Of a stretch of DNA of 64,000 bases, positions 61,265 to 64,000 are shown in pieces; the first letter of the stretch is position 1; the number at the start of each line of letters is the position of its first letter. The translations under genes and the position numbers were made by a program. This DNA comes from an uncultured Aeromonadaceae bacterium (GTDB lineage Bacteria; Pseudomonadota; Gammaproteobacteria; Enterobacterales; Aeromonadaceae), in the NCBI GenBank assembly GCA_945957385.1, contig CAMFKP010000004.1, forward strand, positions 53,338 to 117,337, read 5' to 3'. The notes under the pieces were generated by a model. That model saw only the letters and a list, made by a program, of their open reading frames with translations, was not told the DNA's origin and made no database searches.

Positions 61265-62241
61265 TGCTCAGTGCCCCTCATGCCCACGAAGGCGTGACCA
61301 TTCGTCACGTCATGTTCAAGGTCAATCTGGCGTTATTGCCGGCGATCCTGCTGGCGATGCTGCAATTTGGCATGCCCGCCGTGTTCCTGCTGCTGACCTG
61401 CGTGCTGACCGCCGTTTGCTGCGAAGTGATTAGCCTCAAGCTCAATCCCCATGGCAATGGCGAAGCCAATGATGGTGCCGCCATCCTGACCGCTTTGCTG
61501 CTGGCGATGAGCCTGCCGCCCCATGCTCCGCTGTGGCTGGGTGCACTGGGCAGCATGATTGCCGTGGTATTCGGTAAACAGATCTACGGCGGACTGGGCC
61601 AAAACCTGTTCAATCCGGCCATGCTGGCCCGGGTCGTACTGCTGATTGCGTTCCCGGTTGAGATGACGCGCTGGGTGATGCCCTCCGATTTCATGAATGG
61701 TCATTTCTATATTCAGGAGATCGACGGCGCCACCGGCGCCACCACGCTGGGCTACTTCAAGGAGAGTCACCACCTGGCGTTCGACTGGATGCACCATGCC
61801 TTCGGTCTGATCCGCGGTAGCATGGGCGAAACCTCGGCACTGCTGCTGGCCCTGGGCGGTCTGTGGTTATGGCAACAAAAAGTGTTCACCTGGCATGCGC
61901 CACTGATGACACTGCTCGGTTGCCTGATCCCCGGCACCCTGCACTGGTGGCTGTCACCGACCGGCATCACACCGCCACTGGCCCAACTGACAAGCGGTGG
62001 CCTGCTGCTCGGCGCCTTCTTCATCGTCACCGATCCGGTCACCAGCCCGACCAGCAACCTTGGCAAGGTGATCTTCGGCCTGCTGACGGGATTTCTGATC
62101 TACATCATTCGCACCTTCGGCAACTTTCCCGAAGGCGTGGCCTTTGCCGTACTGCTGGCCAATACCGCCACGCCGTTGATCGACAACTACACCCGTCCGA
62201 AAGCCTATGGCTATCAACCGACCAAGGAGGCCCAATCATGA
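61261..62241 (+). CDS. rnfD: Rnf complex subunit RnfD
   Basis: A 326-residue membrane subunit with about nine helices. The DGATGATTLG segment near residue 160 holds the threonine expected to carry covalent FMN. The ATG overlaps the rnfC stop (ATGATG). It takes part in ion translocation coupled to electron flow. Confidence 0.95.
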   Translation: MMLSAPHAHEGVTIRHVMFKVNLALLPAILLAMLQFGMPAVFLLLTCVLTAVCCEVISLKLNPHGNGEANDGAAILTALLLAMSLPPHAPLWLGALGSMIAVVFGKQIYGGLGQNLFNPAMLARVVLLIAFPVEMTRWVMPSDFMNGHFYIQEIDGATGATTLGYFKESHHLAFDWMHHAFGLIRGSMGETSALLLALGGLWLWQQKVFTWHAPLMTLLGCLIPGTLHWWLSPTGITPPLAQLTSGGLLLGAFFIVTDPVTSPTSNLGKVIFGLLTGFLIYIIRTFGNFPEGVAFAVLLANTATPLIDNYTRPKAYGYQPTKEAQS

Positions 62242-62867
62242 CCGCCACTGTCTCACGCCATGATCAGCCCTCGATCCAGAGTGCCAAGCTTGGCGGCTTT
62301 ATCCTGCTGTTGTGTCTGGTGCTGGCCGTCGCGGCCGCCTTGACCGCGGCTCCGATAGTGCAACGCCAGCTGGATGATACCCAGAACATGTTGTCCCAGG
62401 TCTTTCCATCCGACCTGTATGACAACCGCATCAGCAACGAAGAGTATCGCCTGGTGATCAACGGCCAGCCGGTGCACTTCTTTCTTGGCCGCAAACAGGG
62501 CCAACCCAGCGGCATAGTGCTGTTTGCCGACACCACAGGCTATGCGGGCCAAATCAAGATGTTGCTAGGCATCAACGCCAACGGCGAGCTGACCGGCGTG
62601 CGCATCACCGAGCACAAGGAGACACCCGGCCTGGGCGACCTGATCGATCTGGCCAAGAGCAAGTGGATCCTCGGCTTCAATGGCAAGTCGCTGGACAACA
62701 CCAGTGAAAAGCAATGGCACGTCAAGAAGGATGGTGGCGAATTTGACGCCTTCACCGGCGCCACGATCACGCCGCGGGGGGTCGTCAAAGGGGTACACGA
62801 AGGGCTGGAACTGTTTGCCGCCCACAAGAATGAACTGCTGCATGTCTCACCGGAGGCCAAACTATGA
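62238..62867 (+). CDS. rnfG: Rnf complex subunit RnfG
   Basis: A 209-residue subunit with one N-terminal membrane helix (about 17-37) and a periplasmic FMN domain; FTGATITPRGVV near residue 175 holds the covalent FMN-threonine motif S/TGATxT. The ATG at 62238 overlaps the rnfD stop (ATGA). The open frame before it is a shadow of rnfD. Confidence 0.95.
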   Translation: MTATVSRHDQPSIQSAKLGGFILLLCLVLAVAAALTAAPIVQRQLDDTQNMLSQVFPSDLYDNRISNEEYRLVINGQPVHFFLGRKQGQPSGIVLFADTTGYAGQIKMLLGINANGELTGVRITEHKETPGLGDLIDLAKSKWILGFNGKSLDNTSEKQWHVKKDGGEFDAFTGATITPRGVVKGVHEGLELFAAHKNELLHVSPEAKL

Positions 62868-63583
62868 TGCAACCAAGAACCACCTCGCTCGCCGCCGGTG
62901 AGCCGAAGTACGGCGACATCCTGCTGGACGGTGTCTGGCGCAATAACCCGACCTTCGTGCAGGTGCTGGGACTGTGTCCGCTGATGGCGGTCACCACCTC
63001 GGCGACCAATGGCCTCGGGATCGGTGTCCTGACGATGATGGTGATGGCCGGCTCCAACCTGATCGTCTCGCTGTTGCGCAAGGTAACGCCGAATCAGATC
63101 CGCATCCCCATCTTCATCTCGATCATCGCCTTTCTGGTGACATTGCTCGATCTGACGATGAATGCCTGGATGCACGATCTGCACAAGGTGCTGGGGCTGT
63201 TCATTCCGCTGATCGTCGCCAACTGTGCTCCGCTGGGCCGCGCCGAGGCGTTCGCGATGAAGAACAAACCGCTGGCGGCCATGCTTGATGGCATCGCCAC
63301 CGGCATCGGCTTCACTATTGGCGTCACCAGTGTTGGCGCCGTCCGCGAGATCCTCGGTAGCGGGACCCTGTTCTCCGGCGCGTCGCTGCTGCTCGGGCCG
63401 CACTTCAAGTTCATGGAGATGACGATACTGCCCGGCTATCACGGCTTTTTGCTGATGCTGTTACCCCCCGGCGGCTTCGTGGTGATGGGACTGTTGCTGG
63501 CGCTCGGCCGTCTGCGCCGCGCGCTGATCGCCAAGTACGTGACGGCCCGTCGTACCCCAGTGGCCACCACGGCCACCGCCTGA
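62864..63583 (+). CDS. rnfE: Rnf complex subunit RnfE
   Basis: A 239-residue membrane subunit (E. coli RsxE 231). It shows NNPTFVQVLGLCPLMAVTTSATNGLG and LIVANCAPLGRAEAFA, the two cysteine segments that with RnfA form the membrane [2Fe-2S] site. The ATG overlaps the rnfG stop (ATGA). Confidence 0.95.
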   Translation: MMQPRTTSLAAGEPKYGDILLDGVWRNNPTFVQVLGLCPLMAVTTSATNGLGIGVLTMMVMAGSNLIVSLLRKVTPNQIRIPIFISIIAFLVTLLDLTMNAWMHDLHKVLGLFIPLIVANCAPLGRAEAFAMKNKPLAAMLDGIATGIGFTIGVTSVGAVREILGSGTLFSGASLLLGPHFKFMEMTILPGYHGFLLMLLPPGGFVVMGLLLALGRLRRALIAKYVTARRTPVATTATA

Positions 63584-63594
63584 GGAGAGTGACG

Positions 63595-63861
63595 ATGAAA
63601 TTTAGCATTGCCCACGCCCGCGGCGCCCGTGGCATCTGGTTTGATGTCGATATGCCAGAGCCGGTGACGATTGCCGAAGCCCTGCTTTCGTCAACGCTGT
63701 TCGAGCAGTTTCCGGATCTGGATCTGGCACAGCACAAGGTCGGCATCTTCGGTAAGCCCTGCACTCCGGAAACCCTGGTCAGTGCCGGCGACCGCGTCGA
63801 GATCTATCTGCCGATCCAGCGGCCACTGCAGAGCGATGATGATGACGACGAGGAGGCCTAG
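63595..63861 (+). CDS. rnfH: RnfH-family protein
   Basis: An 88-residue beta-grasp protein of the RnfH/UPF0125 family, with VGIFGKPCTPETLVSAGDRVEIYLPI typical of it and a short acidic tail (DDDDDEEA). Role in Rnf is not known; in A. vinelandii rnfH ends the rnf1 cluster. GAGGAGAGTGACG precedes the ATG. Its stop codon lies inside a terminator hairpin. Confidence 0.88.
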   Translation: MKFSIAHARGARGIWFDVDMPEPVTIAEALLSSTLFEQFPDLDLAQHKVGIFGKPCTPETLVSAGDRVEIYLPIQRPLQSDDDDDEEA

Positions 63862-63875
63862 GCCTCCCGTTTTTT
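63852..63875 (+). terminator. Intrinsic terminator of the rnf operon
   Basis: GGAGGCCTAGGCCTCC palindrome followed by CGTTTTTT. The rnfH stop codon is inside the palindrome, so pntA is probably a separate transcript. Confidence 0.8.
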
Positions 63876-63933
63876 CCCGCACGCGCCGTGACCGGCGCCA
63901 TCCCGGTTTGTTAAACAAGGACAGGAACAGAGG

Positions 63934-64000
63934 ATGCAAATAGCCATACCGAGAGAAAGTCTCGCCGGTGAAACCCGGGTGGCCGCCACCCCGGTGACCG
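63934..64000 (+). CDS. pntA: NAD(P) transhydrogenase subunit alpha, 5' end only
   Basis: The last 67 bases encode MQIAIPRESLAGETRVAATPVT, which matches the PntA N-terminus (E. coli MRIGIPRERLTNETRVAATP). AGGA stands 7 bases before the ATG. The gene continues beyond the window. PntAB couples the proton gradient to NADPH formation. Confidence 0.85.
   Translation, partial: MQIAIPRESLAGETRVAATPVT

Noticed and set aside
62540..63442. 300-codon minus-strand ORF across rnfG/rnfE
   Set aside because: Antisense shadow of two genes with clear family motifs; no own motifs or ribosome site.
1..64000. CRISPR arrays, IS elements, prophage genes
   Set aside because: No regularly spaced direct repeats, transposases, integrases or phage structural genes were seen on either strand.

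Overview
The window reads as chromosome of a diazotrophic gammaproteobacterium. Gene content and order are those of the Enterobacterales/Vibrionales/Aeromonadales side of the class: tamA, htpX, a bio cluster, the lpxK-msbA envelope locus, lolCDE-mfd-csiV, and a hinT-lpoB-thiK-ycfP-ndh string. A nitrogen-fixation accessory region lies at the right. Without a search I cannot name the genus; an Aeromonadales-like lineage is my best guess. I see no phage, transposase or CRISPR array.

Left part (1-10.4 kb): 5' part of tamA, a parvulin, an FMN riboswitch with ribB, a CBS-pair protein, htpX, bioBFCD divergent from bioA, and an orphan HAMP membrane protein. Next (10.4-21.2 kb) come asnS, the 2-oxoglutarate-to-succinate block sucABCD divergent from gltA (no sdhCDAB between them), and fbp. 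From 21 to 28.7 kb is an envelope block: kdsB, a Trm112-like protein, lpxK, msbA and comEC on the minus strand, then a DUF2062 protein and a DedA protein. From 29 to 37.6 kb are lolCDE (minus), a PilZ-like protein, mfd, csiV and a DUF2919 protein. From 38 to 43 kb is ndh-ycfP-(DUF6279-like lipoprotein)-thiK-lpoB-hinT, which resembles the E. coli order but lacks nagZ. A chemoreceptor, a double 6-pyruvoyl-tetrahydropterin-synthase-like protein and a tRNA-Pro(GGG) follow.

The right part (46.9-64 kb) is the most distinctive. It has nifB-fdxN-nifQ (minus), pykF and mscK, then nifLA (minus) divergent from rnfABCDGE-rnfH (plus), and the start of pntA. This resembles the regulatory 'minor nif cluster' of Azotobacter vinelandii and Pseudomonas stutzeri, but here housekeeping genes pykF and mscK separate nifLA from nifB. 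I find sigma-54 -24/-12 elements and TGT-N10-ACA NifA-type sites upstream of both nifB and the nifL/rnfA pair. A regulatory picture follows: NifL/NifA sense redox and nitrogen status, NifA with sigma-54 turns on FeMo-co precursor synthesis (NifB, FdxN, NifQ) and the Rnf complex. Rnf would then supply low-potential electrons to nitrogenase. The nitrogenase structural genes are not in this window.

Smaller items are a two-copy ~51-bp palindromic repeat that sits just past the terminators of asnS and ndh in the same relative orientation, a 36-codon leader-like ORF before pykF that overlaps a Cra-like site, and an uncharacterised 165-aa protein whose stop overlaps that of nifQ.
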